From: Acidimicrobiia bacterium
Lineage (GTDB): Bacteria > Actinomycetota > Acidimicrobiia > Spongiisociales > UBA5794
Length of the DNA stretch: 18,947 nt
Reading direction: 5' to 3'
Assembly: GCA_013001485.1 (NCBI GenBank)
Contig: JABDMN010000239.1
Location: forward strand, 1-18,947
Shown one piece after another: positions 1 to 8,505 of this stretch. A model generated the notes under the pieces. That model searched no databases and was not told the origin of the DNA. It saw nothing but the letters and a program-made list of their open reading frames with translations. The position numbers and the translations under genes were made by a program. Position 1 is the first letter of the stretch. Every line of letters starts with the position of its first letter.

Positions 1-624
1 AGCCAGTACTACGACAACCTGATCGCCAAGCTGATCGTGTGGGGCGCCGACCGCACCGAGGCCATCGCCAGAGCCCGGCGAGCCCTCGAAGAGTTCACCA
101 TCACCGGTTTGGCGACCACGATCCCGGCCCATCTCGCCATCCTCGATCACCCGACGTTCGTCGCGGGCGACCATGACACCAAGTTCGTCGAGAACGACAT
201 GGACCTGTCGGCCGTCGAGCATCCGGCAGCCCCCGCCATCCCCGAGGACGAGGAGTTGACCGAGCGGTCGATCACCGTCGAGGTGGGTGGGCGGCGGTTC
301 GTGGTGAAGCTCTGGGCACCGGCGCTGCCTCAGCAGTCATCCGGCAATCGTCGCGCCGCCCCGCGGCGGCGCCCGCCCCGGCTCGACTCGAGCTCTTCGA
401 CGAGCGAAGGCGATGGGGTCATCCGCGCCCCCATGCAGGGCACGATCGTCAAAGTGCACAAGGAAGCGGGCACCGCGGTGAAGGCAGGCGAAGCGGTCTG
501 CGTTCTCGAGGCGATGAAGATGGAGAACGAGATCTCATCTCCGATCGACGGCGAGATCGTCGAACTCCGCGTTCAGCCGGGGGACGCTGTGTCGTCCGAC
601 TCGGTGCTGATGATCGTCCGCTGA
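1..624 (+). CDS. Acetyl/propionyl-CoA carboxylase alpha chain, C-terminal part (biotin carboxylase end plus biotin carrier domain)
   Basis: This is the last 207 residues of a gene that starts before the window. The frame is open from base 1 and begins SQYYDNLIAKLIVWGADR, the typical biotin carboxylase C-terminal-lobe motif. A variable linker rich in Arg, Pro and Ser (about residues 108-137) leads to a biotinyl/lipoyl domain with the biotinylation motif EAMKMEN; the modified lysine is residue 173 of the fragment. Family knowledge: this subunit carboxylates biotin with ATP and bicarbonate, and a separate beta chain transfers the CO2 to acetyl-CoA or propionyl-CoA in the cytoplasm. The nearby methylmalonyl-CoA mutase favours propionyl-CoA, but the substrate cannot be read from this subunit. 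The TGA stop lies one base from the stop of the convergent oxidoreductase gene. The family is certain; the substrate is inferred. Confidence 0.95.
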   Translation, partial: SQYYDNLIAKLIVWGADRTEAIARARRALEEFTITGLATTIPAHLAILDHPTFVAGDHDTKFVENDMDLSAVEHPAAPAIPEDEELTERSITVEVGGRRFVVKLWAPALPQQSSGNRRAAPRRRPPRLDSSSSTSEGDGVIRAPMQGTIVKVHKEAGTAVKAGEAVCVLEAMKMENEISSPIDGEIVELRVQPGDAVSSDSVLMIVR

Positions 625-625
625 C

Positions 626-1984
626 CTACTCGGCAGCCTCGGAGATCGACTCGACCAGCGACGGATGGGCCATCATCGCGTGCAGCAACAGGTCGACCTG
701 GAGGTCTCCGGCGACCGCCAACGAGATCGGGGCGATCAGTTCTGAGGCGTGATGCCCGACAACCGTTCCGCCCAACACTTCCCGAGTAGCCGGATCCGAG
801 ATCACCTTGACGAAGCCCCGGGGGTTGCCCTGGATGAGCGCGCGGGGGTTGGCGGCGAAGGGCACTTTGGTGATCCGTACTTTGCGCCCAGCCGCCGCAG
901 CATCGACCTCCTCGAGACCGACCGAGGCGATCTCGGGCTCGGTGAAGATGGCCTGGGTGACCTTGGCGTACTCGATGGGCCTGGCGGTCCGACCCATCAC
1001 GTGGTTGGCGATGAGACGGCCCTGGGCCGTGGCCACTGAAGACAGCGGCAGCTGACCAGTGACGTCGCCTGCGGCATAGATGTGACCTGCCGAGGTTCGC
1101 TGGAACTCGTCGACGGGGACGTATCCGCGCTCGGTTTCGACACCGGCGAGCTCGAGATCGAGCCCTTCGGTGTTGGGAACCGACCCCACGGCGAGCAGGG
1201 CGTGCGATGCCTCGACCCGCCGCCCGTCCTCCGTGGTGACGACGACTGAGCCGTTCTCCAGCACCGCACCGTTGGCGCGACTTCCCTTGAGGAGGACCAC
1301 ACCTCGCTCCAAGAAATCCTCCTCGAGAACGGTGGCCACCTCTGCGTCTCGATGGGGCAGCACGTGGTGCCGGCTGACCAACAGAGTGACCTTGCTGCCG
1401 AGGCTCGAGAAGATGTGGACCATCTCGACACCAGTGACGCCGGAGCCGACCACGACGATGTGTTCCGGGAGCTCATGGAGGTGATAGGCGTGGCGAGTGG
1501 TGATGACGCGATCGCCGTCGACGGCCGCCCAGTCGGGCTCCCAGGGCCGGCTCCCTGTGGAAACCACTGCGGCGTCGAACTCGACCTCGACGTCGCCTTC
1601 ATCGGTGGTCGCCACGACGGTGTTTGGTGAGGTGAAGCGACCCCTGCCACGAACGATCTCGACTCCCTGGGAGACCAGCATCGAGGTGATGCCAGATGCC
1701 AACGAGTCGGTGATCCCGCCGAGGTGTTCGCCGAGTCGAGCCATGTCGAGGTCGACGTGGCCGGCATCGGAGATCCCGAGTCGAGCCGCGTTCCGGATGG
1801 CGGCGATACGCATCGAGGACGCCACCATCGCCTTTGAGGGAATGCAATCCCACAAGTGGGCGGCACCACCAACGATCGAGTCCTCGATGAGGGTGACTTC
1901 GGCGCCCAGCGTGGCAGCGATCGTTGCTGCAGAGTGGCCGGCAGGACCGCCGCCGACAACGGCGATACGTAGGGGGTCAGACAT
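626..1984 (-). CDS. NAD(P)H-dependent flavin oxidoreductase of the dihydrolipoyl dehydrogenase/quinone reductase family
   Basis: The 452-residue protein has the full pyridine nucleotide-disulfide oxidoreductase layout: FAD motif GGGPAG (11-16), NAD(P)-binding VVVGSGVTGVE (about 177-187), second FAD motif IYAAGDVTG (302-310) and C-terminal dimerisation domain. The redox site, normally GGTCLNVGCIPSK, reads GGAAHLWDCIPSK, so the first cysteine is Ala42 and only Cys47 remains. A disulfide cannot form, and true lipoamide dehydrogenase activity is unlikely. Loss of this pair is known in mycobacterial LpdA-type (Rv3303c) NAD(P)H:quinone reductases, which this resembles. Unlike what I recall of those, the His440/Glu445 pair in AHPSLVES is kept. 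The start is ATG at 1984. The gene follows the mutase gene by 38 bases on the same strand, so co-transcription is possible. The electron acceptor is unknown; quinone is an inference. Confidence 0.88.
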   Translation of the reverse strand: MSDPLRIAVVGGGPAGHSAATIAATLGAEVTLIEDSIVGGAAHLWDCIPSKAMVASSMRIAAIRNAARLGISDAGHVDLDMARLGEHLGGITDSLASGITSMLVSQGVEIVRGRGRFTSPNTVVATTDEGDVEVEFDAAVVSTGSRPWEPDWAAVDGDRVITTRHAYHLHELPEHIVVVGSGVTGVEMVHIFSSLGSKVTLLVSRHHVLPHRDAEVATVLEEDFLERGVVLLKGSRANGAVLENGSVVVTTEDGRRVEASHALLAVGSVPNTEGLDLELAGVETERGYVPVDEFQRTSAGHIYAAGDVTGQLPLSSVATAQGRLIANHVMGRTARPIEYAKVTQAIFTEPEIASVGLEEVDAAAAGRKVRITKVPFAANPRALIQGNPRGFVKVISDPATREVLGGTVVGHHASELIAPISLAVAGDLQVDLLLHAMMAHPSLVESISEAAE

Positions 1985-2022
1985 CGGTGGCGACGGTAGC
2001 GCAGCCGCACCCGATTGGTTGC

Positions 2023-3624
2023 TCAGGTGGGACGATGGCGGCCAAACACCTCCACCAGAGCCGACGAGACCTCCCCGACCGTGCAGCCAACCCGCAATGC
2101 CTCCCGCATCGGGTAGAGCAGATTGGACGTGCCGCGAGCTGTGTCTGTGACGGCGGCGAGACCAGAGGCGACTGCTTCGCCGTCGCGATTCGCCTTCCAG
2201 GACGCCAACTGCTCCACCTGGGACGCTTCGATCGTCGGGTCGACCTTCAACACCGGGATGTCACCCGAAGAGTCGTCGCTGGCGAAACGGTTCACACCGA
2301 CGATCACCTCTTCACCCGACTCGAGGCGGCGAGCAGTGTCGTAGGCAGCGTCCTCGATGGCTTGTTGGGGGAGACCGGCCGCTACCGCGGCGACCGCACC
2401 CCCTGCAGCCTCGAGATCGTCGATGATCGCCATGGCTTCGGCCTCGATGGAGTCGGTCAACGCCTCGATGTGCCATGAGCCAGCAAACGGATCGATGGTG
2501 TCGGCTGCGCCGGTCTCATCCGCGATGATCTGCTGGGTACGAAGGGCGATCAGCGCCGACTCCTCTGTCGGCAGGCCGAGCGCCTCGTCGTATGAGTTGG
2601 TGTGAAGCGACTGCGTGCCGCCGAGCACAGCGCTCATGGCCTGCAGGGCGGTGCGAACGATGTTGTTCTCTGGTTGCTGCGCAGTCAGTGTCGATCCGGC
2701 GGTCTGGGCATGGAATCGCATGGTCCACGCTCGCGGGCTTTCCGCCCCCATCCGCTCCCGCATCAGCCGAGCCCACAGCCGTCGGGCGGCGCGGTATTTG
2801 GCGACCTCCTCGAGGAAGTCCTTGTGGCCGTTCCAGAAAAACGAGAGCCGCGGAGCGAACTCATCCACGTCGAGCCCGGCGTGGCGAGCGGCATCGACAT
2901 AGGCCAGGCCATTTCCGATGGTGAAGCCGACCTCCTGCGCAGCCGTCGAACCGGCCTCACGGATGTGATACCCGCTGATGGAAATGGTGTTCCACGATGG
3001 CAACTCGGCGGCGCAGTAGGCGAACAAGTCGGTGACGAGTCGCATCGACGGTCTTGGCGGATAGATGTACGTCCCCCTGGCCACGTACTCCTTGAGGATG
3101 TCGTTCTGCACGGTGCCGCGGATTCGATCCGAGGGCACGCCCTCCTCCTCGGCGACCAACTGGTACAGCAACAGCAGGACCGCGGCCGTGGCATTGATGG
3201 TCATCGACGTCGACACCTCGCCCAGCGGGATGCCCCGCATCAGGCGTCGCATGTCTTCGATCGAGTCGACGGCGACGCCGACCTTGCCCACCTCTCCTTG
3301 AGCCAGCGGGTCATCCGAATCGAGCCCCATCTGAGTCGGGAGGTCGAATGCCACCGAAAGCCCCGTCTGACCGGCGTCGAGGAGGGCCCGGAAACGGGCG
3401 TTCGTCTCGGCTGCCGAACCAAAGCCGGCGTACTGGCGCATCGTCCAGCGGCGACCTCGATACATCGAAGAATGGATCCCGCGGGTGTACGGGTACTCAC
3501 CGGGATTGCCCAGGCGAGCGGCGATCTCCTCTGGCGTCGGCTCGGGAGGTGAGATGTCGGCTCCTTCTCGGCGAGGTCGGCGGGCGGGACGGTGACTGGC
3601 ATGACGCCAGATCGTCGGTACCAT
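2023..3624 (-). CDS. Methylmalonyl-CoA mutase large (catalytic) chain, no B12-binding domain; 5' end probably frameshifted
   Basis: This is the TIM-barrel catalytic chain that isomerises (R)-methylmalonyl-CoA to succinyl-CoA with adenosylcobalamin. Recognisable stretches include [71 protein letters not shown] and [15 protein letters not shown]. Numbered from ATG 3624, Tyr65, Arg183 and His220 align with Propionibacterium MutB Tyr89, Arg207 and His244. Tyr and Arg at the first two sites fit methylmalonyl-CoA rather than isobutyryl-CoA mutase, which has Phe and Gln. The chain ends soon after the barrel at GRHRPT (533 residues), so the C-terminal cobalamin domain must be a separate protein, not seen here. 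The start is doubtful. From 3624 the first 20 or so codons look non-coding, whereas another frame from ATG 3602 has GC-rich third positions and would join at about 3560 if one base were restored. The function is certain; the N-terminus is not. Confidence 0.9.
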   Translation of the reverse strand: MVPTIWRHASHRPARRPRREGADISPPEPTPEEIAARLGNPGEYPYTRGIHSSMYRGRRWTMRQYAGFGSAAETNARFRALLDAGQTGLSVAFDLPTQMGLDSDDPLAQGEVGKVGVAVDSIEDMRRLMRGIPLGEVSTSMTINATAAVLLLLYQLVAEEEGVPSDRIRGTVQNDILKEYVARGTYIYPPRPSMRLVTDLFAYCAAELPSWNTISISGYHIREAGSTAAQEVGFTIGNGLAYVDAARHAGLDVDEFAPRLSFFWNGHKDFLEEVAKYRAARRLWARLMRERMGAESPRAWTMRFHAQTAGSTLTAQQPENNIVRTALQAMSAVLGGTQSLHTNSYDEALGLPTEESALIALRTQQIIADETGAADTIDPFAGSWHIEALTDSIEAEAMAIIDDLEAAGGAVAAVAAGLPQQAIEDAAYDTARRLESGEEVIVGVNRFASDDSSGDIPVLKVDPTIEASQVEQLASWKANRDGEAVASGLAAVTDTARGTSNLLYPMREALRVGCTVGEVSSALVEVFGRHRPT

Positions 3625-3683
3625 GCCGTGTCCGGGAAATGCTACCGGGAACCCTCTCCCTCTCTCGAACGCTCTAGAGCACG
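3603..3683. promoter_or_regulatory. Divergent control region between mutase and PBP genes
   Basis: These 81 bases separate the divergent mutase (taking ATG 3602) and PBP genes, so both promoters should lie here or in the coding ends. Visible structure includes two direct copies of CCGGGAA at 3632-3638 and 3645-3651 (13 bases apart) and a perfect palindrome at 3671-3680. I see no convincing -35/-10 pair and no strong ribosome binding site for either gene. Regulatory role is inferred from position only. Confidence 0.45.
3671..3680. repeat. 10-bp perfect palindrome just upstream of the PBP start
   Basis: GCTCTAGAGC is a perfect palindrome whose last base is three bases before the ATG at 3684. 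It contains CTAG, often under-represented in bacterial coding DNA. It lies where a ribosome binding site would normally be, and no Shine-Dalgarno is visible. It could be an operator, a short hairpin or chance. Confidence 0.4.
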
Positions 3684-6230
3684 ATGGAACCAACCATTCA
3701 CGATCTGGAACGCCGCGACCAGCGCGGCCGCCGCATCCCTTCGCTTGCCGTGATTGGGGCGATCGGCATCGTGGCTGCCACGTGGCTCGGGTTGTTCTCG
3801 TTCCTCGGCACCAATTCGGCATTTGGAACCATCGAGGACCTCGAAGACAGGTACTTCTGCGTTCCGACCGATTTCGACTTCGGTTTCCCCGACCTCTCCA
3901 GGTTGTCCGAGGTGTACACGTCGGACGGCGTGCTGCTCGGCAAGCTCAACCTGCGCAACAGCCAGCCGGTGACTCGTGACGAGATGCCCGACCTCGTGGT
4001 CCACGCCCTCCTTTCCGCCGAGGACGGCGACTTCTTCGAACACGGCGGCGTCGACTGGACCGCCATCGCCCGAGCGGCCCGGATCCAGGTCCAGGGCGGC
4101 AACATCACCGGTGGCTCCACCATCACCCAGCAGGTGGTGAAGAACAACATGCTGACGACCGAGGTGACGCTCGACCGCAAGATCTGCGAAGCGGTTCTCG
4201 CCGTTGAGCTGGAGCGCCGGTACACCAAGGACCAGATCCTCGAGTTCTACGCCAACTCCGTGTTCTACGGCGAGAACGCCTACGGGGTGAAGGCGGCTGC
4301 ACAGGAGTACTTCGGCAAGGAACTCGACGAGCTCACCGTGGCCGAGGCGGCAGCGATGATGACCCCGATCCGAAACCCCACGGTCTACGACCTTCGCGAG
4401 GAAGAGGACAGCGTCGTGCGTGCCCGCAACGCCGTGATCGGCCAGATGGAGGCAAACGAATACATCACGTCTGTGGAAGCCGCCGCGGCACGGCGCGAGC
4501 CACTGCGAGTCATGCCAGACACCGATGCCGAGGAGCTGGCCCCGGAGGTGCTGATCGCGGCACGTGAGGAGATCCTCAACAGCTCCGAGTTCAACCTCGG
4601 CGACACGTACGCAGAGCGATTCCAGCGAGTGTTCGGGTGCCCCGCGGAGGACACAGAATGTGAAGGAGGCGGGGGTCTCAAGATCACCGTCACCGTCGAC
4701 TACGCCCTCCAGGTCGAGGCCGAGCGCATCCTGCGAGCGTGGTTCCCGGCCGATTGGGAAGACGTCCCCACGGGCTCAATAGCGATGATCGACAACGCCA
4801 CCGGAGCAATCAAGGTGATGGCCGGAGGCCTTGAGTTCGGCGAGGACATCGAATCCGGACAGCGACCGTACGACCTGGCCACCAAGGGCCAGCGTCAGGC
4901 AGGGTCGAGCTTCAAGCCGTTCGCGCTCCTCGCCGGCCTCGAGTACGGCGGACAGGACAATCAGCCCATCACCCTCGGCTCATACTGGGATGCCACCAGC
5001 CCCCAGGAGATCGAGTGCGGCTATCCATGCTCGCCACAAGGCGACATCTGGACGGTCCGCAACGCCGGTGGAGGCGGTAAGGGTCTCCGCACGCTCGAGG
5101 TCGCCACCTACACCTCCACCAACACCGTGTACGCCCAGGTCTCCCAAGCCGTCGGGCCCGAGCAGATCGTCGAGGTGGCACAGCGGGCGGGTGTCGAGTC
5201 GAACCTCAACCCGGTGCTCTCGATCGCCCTCGGCACCCAGGAAGTCTCACCAATCGAGATGGCTGCCGGCTACTCGACCATCGCCAACTTCGGTGAGCGC
5301 GCCGAGAAGCACATCATCGAGCGCATCGAGGACAACGAGGGCAATGTCCTCTACAACCACACTCCCAACCGCGAGCAGGTCTTCGACGAGGCGATGATGG
5401 CGGCCATCGTCAAGACACTCGAGAAGGTTGTTTCTGGCTCGGGTACGGCACCACGAGCCGACATCGACCGCCCCCAGGCCGGCAAGACCGGCACCGCCCA
5501 GAACTTCCGCGACGTTTGGTTCGTCGGGTTCATCCCCCAATACACCACGGCCGTGTGGGTCGGGTACCCGGATGCCCAGGTGGAGATGGTGAATTTCGTG
5601 GTGTGGGACGACCTCAACCAGCGTGAGTTCCCGATCACCCGCGCCTATGGCGGCCGGCTCGCAGCACCGATCTGGAAGCAGTTCATGCTCGGCGTTACCG
5701 AGAACCTCCCTGTCGAGGATTTCCCTGACGATCCCCCCGGTACCTCGGCCTACTTCGCAGTGCCCAACACCGAAGTCCCTGACGTGGCGGCGATGGAAGG
5801 CATCGACGACCTCCGCGATCTCGAGGCGCGACAGAAGGACATCGAGTCGCTGATTCTCCATGCCGGCATCAGCCCAACGATCGAGCTGATCAACTCGATT
5901 GAGCCGGAGGGCACGTTCCTGGAGCAGACCCCGGCTGCCGGCACGACGATCCGGCAGGGCCGGGAAGTCATCATCCAGCTGTCATCCGGTCTGCCGCCCG
6001 AGGCCCCGATGCCCAACTGGGTCGGACTCGGCGACGCCGAGATCGAGGGTCTGGTGACCGCCTTCGCCGAGCTGACCAACCTCCGCATAACCTGGGTCAG
6101 AGTCGAAGCGCCGACGTCCGACCCGCTGCTGTGGGGCAAGATCGTGGCGACGACTCCGGCGCCTGAGGATCTGGTGCTCGACGAGTCGGTGATCTCGATC
6201 ATCGTCGGCGTCCCGCCGATAACTCCGTAG
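3684..6230 (+). CDS. Class A penicillin-binding protein (glycosyltransferase GT51 + transpeptidase + PASTA-like C-terminus)
   Basis: This is an 848-residue bifunctional peptidoglycan synthase that polymerises lipid II and cross-links stem peptides outside the membrane. It has a short basic cytoplasmic N-terminus and one membrane anchor (about 19-41). The GT51 domain shows [15 protein letters not shown] (catalytic Glu113), [12 protein letters not shown] (143-154) and the [30 protein letters not shown] block (165-196). The transpeptidase domain has Ser408-x-x-Lys411 (GSSFKPF), Ser478-Thr-Asn480 and Lys601-Thr-Gly603. From about 728 to the end are two PASTA-like modules, shown by [23 protein letters not shown] and the [21 protein letters not shown] stretch. 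Several cysteines lie outside the membrane (319/326 and 445/449 in close pairs), so disulfides are possible. ATG 3684 gives a sensible N-terminus. The ABC exporter gene follows after 36 bases on the same strand. Confidence 0.95.
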   Translation: MEPTIHDLERRDQRGRRIPSLAVIGAIGIVAATWLGLFSFLGTNSAFGTIEDLEDRYFCVPTDFDFGFPDLSRLSEVYTSDGVLLGKLNLRNSQPVTRDEMPDLVVHALLSAEDGDFFEHGGVDWTAIARAARIQVQGGNITGGSTITQQVVKNNMLTTEVTLDRKICEAVLAVELERRYTKDQILEFYANSVFYGENAYGVKAAAQEYFGKELDELTVAEAAAMMTPIRNPTVYDLREEEDSVVRARNAVIGQMEANEYITSVEAAAARREPLRVMPDTDAEELAPEVLIAAREEILNSSEFNLGDTYAERFQRVFGCPAEDTECEGGGGLKITVTVDYALQVEAERILRAWFPADWEDVPTGSIAMIDNATGAIKVMAGGLEFGEDIESGQRPYDLATKGQRQAGSSFKPFALLAGLEYGGQDNQPITLGSYWDATSPQEIECGYPCSPQGDIWTVRNAGGGGKGLRTLEVATYTSTNTVYAQVSQAVGPEQIVEVAQRAGVESNLNPVLSIALGTQEVSPIEMAAGYSTIANFGERAEKHIIERIEDNEGNVLYNHTPNREQVFDEAMMAAIVKTLEKVVSGSGTAPRADIDRPQAGKTGTAQNFRDVWFVGFIPQYTTAVWVGYPDAQVEMVNFVVWDDLNQREFPITRAYGGRLAAPIWKQFMLGVTENLPVEDFPDDPPGTSAYFAVPNTEVPDVAAMEGIDDLRDLEARQKDIESLILHAGISPTIELINSIEPEGTFLEQTPAAGTTIRQGREVIIQLSSGLPPEAPMPNWVGLGDAEIEGLVTAFAELTNLRITWVRVEAPTSDPLLWGKIVATTPAPEDLVLDESVISIIVGVPPITP

Positions 6231-6266
6231 GGCAGTGAGGTGCGACCGAGGCAGTAGCGTGCCCCG

Positions 6267-8036
6267 ATGCATCCGCTGATCCGCCTCTGGCACTACGCCA
6301 CCGCCCACCGGCCTCGGATCGTCCGCGCCACGTTGTGGTCTGTGCTCAACAAGGCGTTCGATCTCGCTCCCCCGGTCTTGATCGGCATGGCGGTGGACAT
6401 CGTCGTCCAGCGCGAAGAATCTCTCCTCTCCAACTTCGGCATCGACACCCCGCGCACCCAGATCGTGGTCCTCGCCCTCCTCACGTTCGCCATCTGGGCT
6501 CTCGAGTCGCTCTTCGAATACCTGTGGCAGGTCGAGTGGCGCAACCTCGCCCAAACGATTCAGCATGAGCTACGCATGGATGCCTACTCGCACATCCAGC
6601 ATCTCGAGATGGGCTTCTTCGAGGACCAGACGACCGGGGACCTCATCGCCATCCTCAACGACGACGTCAACCAGCTCGAACGGTTCCTCGACGGTGGCGC
6701 CAACGAGGTACTCCAGGTGTTGACCACCGTGGTGCTCGTTGGCATCGCCTTTTTCGGTCTCGCACCGGAGATCGCCTGGCTGGCCTTTCTTCCTATCCCG
6801 TTGATCCTGTGGGGTTCGGTTCGCTTCCAGCGTCGGATGGAACCCCGCTACGCCGCGGTACGCGACCAGGCAGGTCTCCTTGCCGGCCAGCTAGGCAACA
6901 ACATCGGCGGGATCGCCACGATCAAGTCATTCACGGCAGAAGACCGTGAGTCCATCCGGATTGGCAAAGAGAGCGACGCCTACCGGATGGCCAACCGGAG
7001 GGCGATCACGTTGAGCTCGGCCTTCTCACCACTGATCCGCATCGTGATCCTGGTCGGGTTCACCGCCACCCTGGTGTTTGGCGGATTCCAGGCACTCGAC
7101 GGCACCCTTGCGGTCGGTTCCTACTCGGTGATGGTGTTCCTCACCCAGCGCCTGTTGTGGCCGCTGACCCGCCTCGGCCAGACCTTCGACCTGTACCAAC
7201 GTGCCATGGCCTCGACCAACCGTGTCCTCGACGTTCTCGATCGCGAACCGGAGATCACTGGTGGCGACGTCCACCTCAACGGCGCCCGGGGAAGACTCGA
7301 GCTGCGGAACGTCGACTTCTCCTACCGCGAGGGGTACCGGGTACTCCATGACGTCGACATCGACATCGCTGAGGGGGCGACCACGGCGTTCGTCGGAGCC
7401 ACGGGTTCGGGAAAGACGACGCTCATCAAGCTGTTGCTTCGGTTCTACGACGTTGAAGACGGCGCCGTGTTCTTCGACGGCCACGACGTTCGGGACCTCG
7501 ACCTGCGCGACCTGCGCAACTCGATCGGGTTGGTGTCCCAGGATGTGTTCCTCTTCCATGGCACGGTGCGCGACAACATCGCGTACGGAGCACCGGATGC
7601 ACCGCAGGCCCAGATCGAGGCCGCGGCGCGCGTCGCCGAAGCACACGAGTTCATCATCGGGCTTCCCGAGGGCTATGACACCGTCGTCGGCGAGCGCGGC
7701 CAGAAGCTCTCGGGAGGTCAACGGCAGAGAATCTCGCTCGCACGTGCCGTCCTCGTCGATCCGACCGTGTTGATCCTCGACGAGGCAACTTCGTCGGTCG
7801 ACAACGAAACCGAAGCAGCGATCCAGCGGTCACTAGAGCGGATCTCGGTCGACCGGACAACCGTGGTCATTGCCCACCGACTGTCGACCATTCGCCACGC
7901 CGACCGGATCTATGTTCTGGATGCCGGCCGGCTAGCCGAAGTGGGCACTCACGAGGATCTGATCGCTGTCGGCGGCATCTACGCCGCGCTGTGGGATGTC
8001 CAAACGGGCGAAGCCGTTCCCTGGCACGTGGAGTAA
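6267..8036 (+). CDS. ABC exporter half-transporter (fused membrane and ATPase domains)
   Basis: This is a 589-residue type IV (exporter-fold) half-transporter that should act as a homo- or heterodimer in the inner membrane. The first 320 or so residues are the transmembrane domain: hydrophobic stretches near 20-45, 65-88, 150-185 and 255-300, with coupling-helix sequence [18 protein letters not shown]. The ATPase domain has Walker [10 protein letters not shown] (377-385), Q-loop Gln425, signature LSGGQ (481-485), Walker B VLILDE (501-506), a D-loop and H-loop His537. The catalytic glutamate (506) is present, so the site looks competent. The substrate is unknown: the sequence resembles lipid/multidrug exporters of the MsbA type. 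Placement 36 bases after a peptidoglycan synthase suggests an envelope link, but that is inference. The 3' end overlaps the convergent hypothetical gene by 58 bases. Confidence 0.94.
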   Translation: MHPLIRLWHYATAHRPRIVRATLWSVLNKAFDLAPPVLIGMAVDIVVQREESLLSNFGIDTPRTQIVVLALLTFAIWALESLFEYLWQVEWRNLAQTIQHELRMDAYSHIQHLEMGFFEDQTTGDLIAILNDDVNQLERFLDGGANEVLQVLTTVVLVGIAFFGLAPEIAWLAFLPIPLILWGSVRFQRRMEPRYAAVRDQAGLLAGQLGNNIGGIATIKSFTAEDRESIRIGKESDAYRMANRRAITLSSAFSPLIRIVILVGFTATLVFGGFQALDGTLAVGSYSVMVFLTQRLLWPLTRLGQTFDLYQRAMASTNRVLDVLDREPEITGGDVHLNGARGRLELRNVDFSYREGYRVLHDVDIDIAEGATTAFVGATGSGKTTLIKLLLRFYDVEDGAVFFDGHDVRDLDLRDLRNSIGLVSQDVFLFHGTVRDNIAYGAPDAPQAQIEAAARVAEAHEFIIGLPEGYDTVVGERGQKLSGGQRQRISLARAVLVDPTVLILDEATSSVDNETEAAIQRSLERISVDRTTVVIAHRLSTIRHADRIYVLDAGRLAEVGTHEDLIAVGGIYAALWDVQTGEAVPWHVE

Positions 8037-8380
8037 CCCGCTTCGTCGTGCTCTCTGCGAATCGAGGCGGGCAACCGGCGGAACTGGTTCCCATTGAGCG
8101 ATGGAATCCGGTTTCTCACCGCAAGGCGCCCACCCCTGGTGGTCATCAATCCCTCGGCGACCAATACCGCAAGGTTGAGGGGGACCTTCACTGCGAGACC
8201 ACGACGGGCGGCGACGGCGCTCTTGATCAGCTCTGCAACCGCACCCGCACCCACCGTCGCTGTCCAGTACCGGCGCACGTAGGGGTCTTCGGGGAGAAAC
8301 CCCTCACCCGGCCACTCGACAGGGCGAACCTGGGGACGGACTCGGGCAGTGGGTCGAAGAATGGGGTACGGATCAGTCAT
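7979..8380 (-). CDS. Small hypothetical protein (133 residues)
   Basis: I do not recognise this protein family with confidence. It has no signal peptide and no clear membrane helix. The middle, from [19 protein letters not shown] through a basic [22 protein letters not shown] stretch, looks like a folded, mainly helical domain; the end is Arg-rich and then low in character. Reasons to believe it: ATG start next to an AT-rich divergent region holding an inverted repeat, and no better gene on the opposite strand. The last 20 or so residues are encoded antisense to the end of the ABC exporter gene (58-base tail-to-tail overlap). They look non-native ([16 protein letters not shown]), as if the original stop had been lost and the frame ran on. 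No function is proposed. Confidence 0.6.
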   Translation of the reverse strand: MTDPYPILRPTARVRPQVRPVEWPGEGFLPEDPYVRRYWTATVGAGAVAELIKSAVAARRGLAVKVPLNLAVLVAEGLMTTRGGRLAVRNRIPSLNGNQFRRLPASIRREHDEAGYSTCQGTASPVWTSHSAA

Positions 8381-8505
8381 GGACAGTTTGTATCAATAGT
8401 ATTGATTGAAGACAAGAGACATGTTTTGAGCTATCAAGACAGCGAGGAATGGCAACCGGTCGACACCAGGGAGCCGGCGGGTCATCCGCCTGCCAAACTC
8501 GAACC
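8381..8505. promoter_or_regulatory. AT-rich divergent intergenic region between hypothetical gene and sirtuin
   Basis: About 60 bases (8387-8445) are clearly richer in A and T than the surrounding DNA. They lie between the divergent starts at 8380 and 8506, so promoters for both genes are expected here. Box-like hexamers can be picked out, but none with good spacing. The clearest element is the inverted repeat at 8392-8406. Confidence 0.5.
8392..8406. repeat. Inverted repeat, 6-bp arms with 3-base centre (operator-like)
   Basis: ATCAAT-AGT-ATTGAT is a perfect inverted repeat 12 bases upstream of the hypothetical gene's ATG (8380) and about 100 bases before the sirtuin GTG (8506). An AT-rich dyad in GC-rich DNA between divergent genes is typical of a repressor or activator site. 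No regulator gene is adjacent, so the protein that might bind is unknown. Confidence 0.5.

Noticed and set aside
350..380. GC-rich hairpin-like stretch in the carboxylase alpha chain
   Set aside because: It encodes the Arg/Pro linker before the biotin domain; the self-complementarity follows from CGG/CCG-rich codons.
2602..3552. Plus-strand open frame (316 codons) opposite the mutase gene
   Set aside because: It is entirely antisense to a well-conserved mutase and has no domain signature.
3625..3822. Extension of the mutase frame upstream to 3822
   Set aside because: It would overlap the PBP start by over 130 bases and codes an Arg/Cys-rich stretch unlike any mutase N-terminus.
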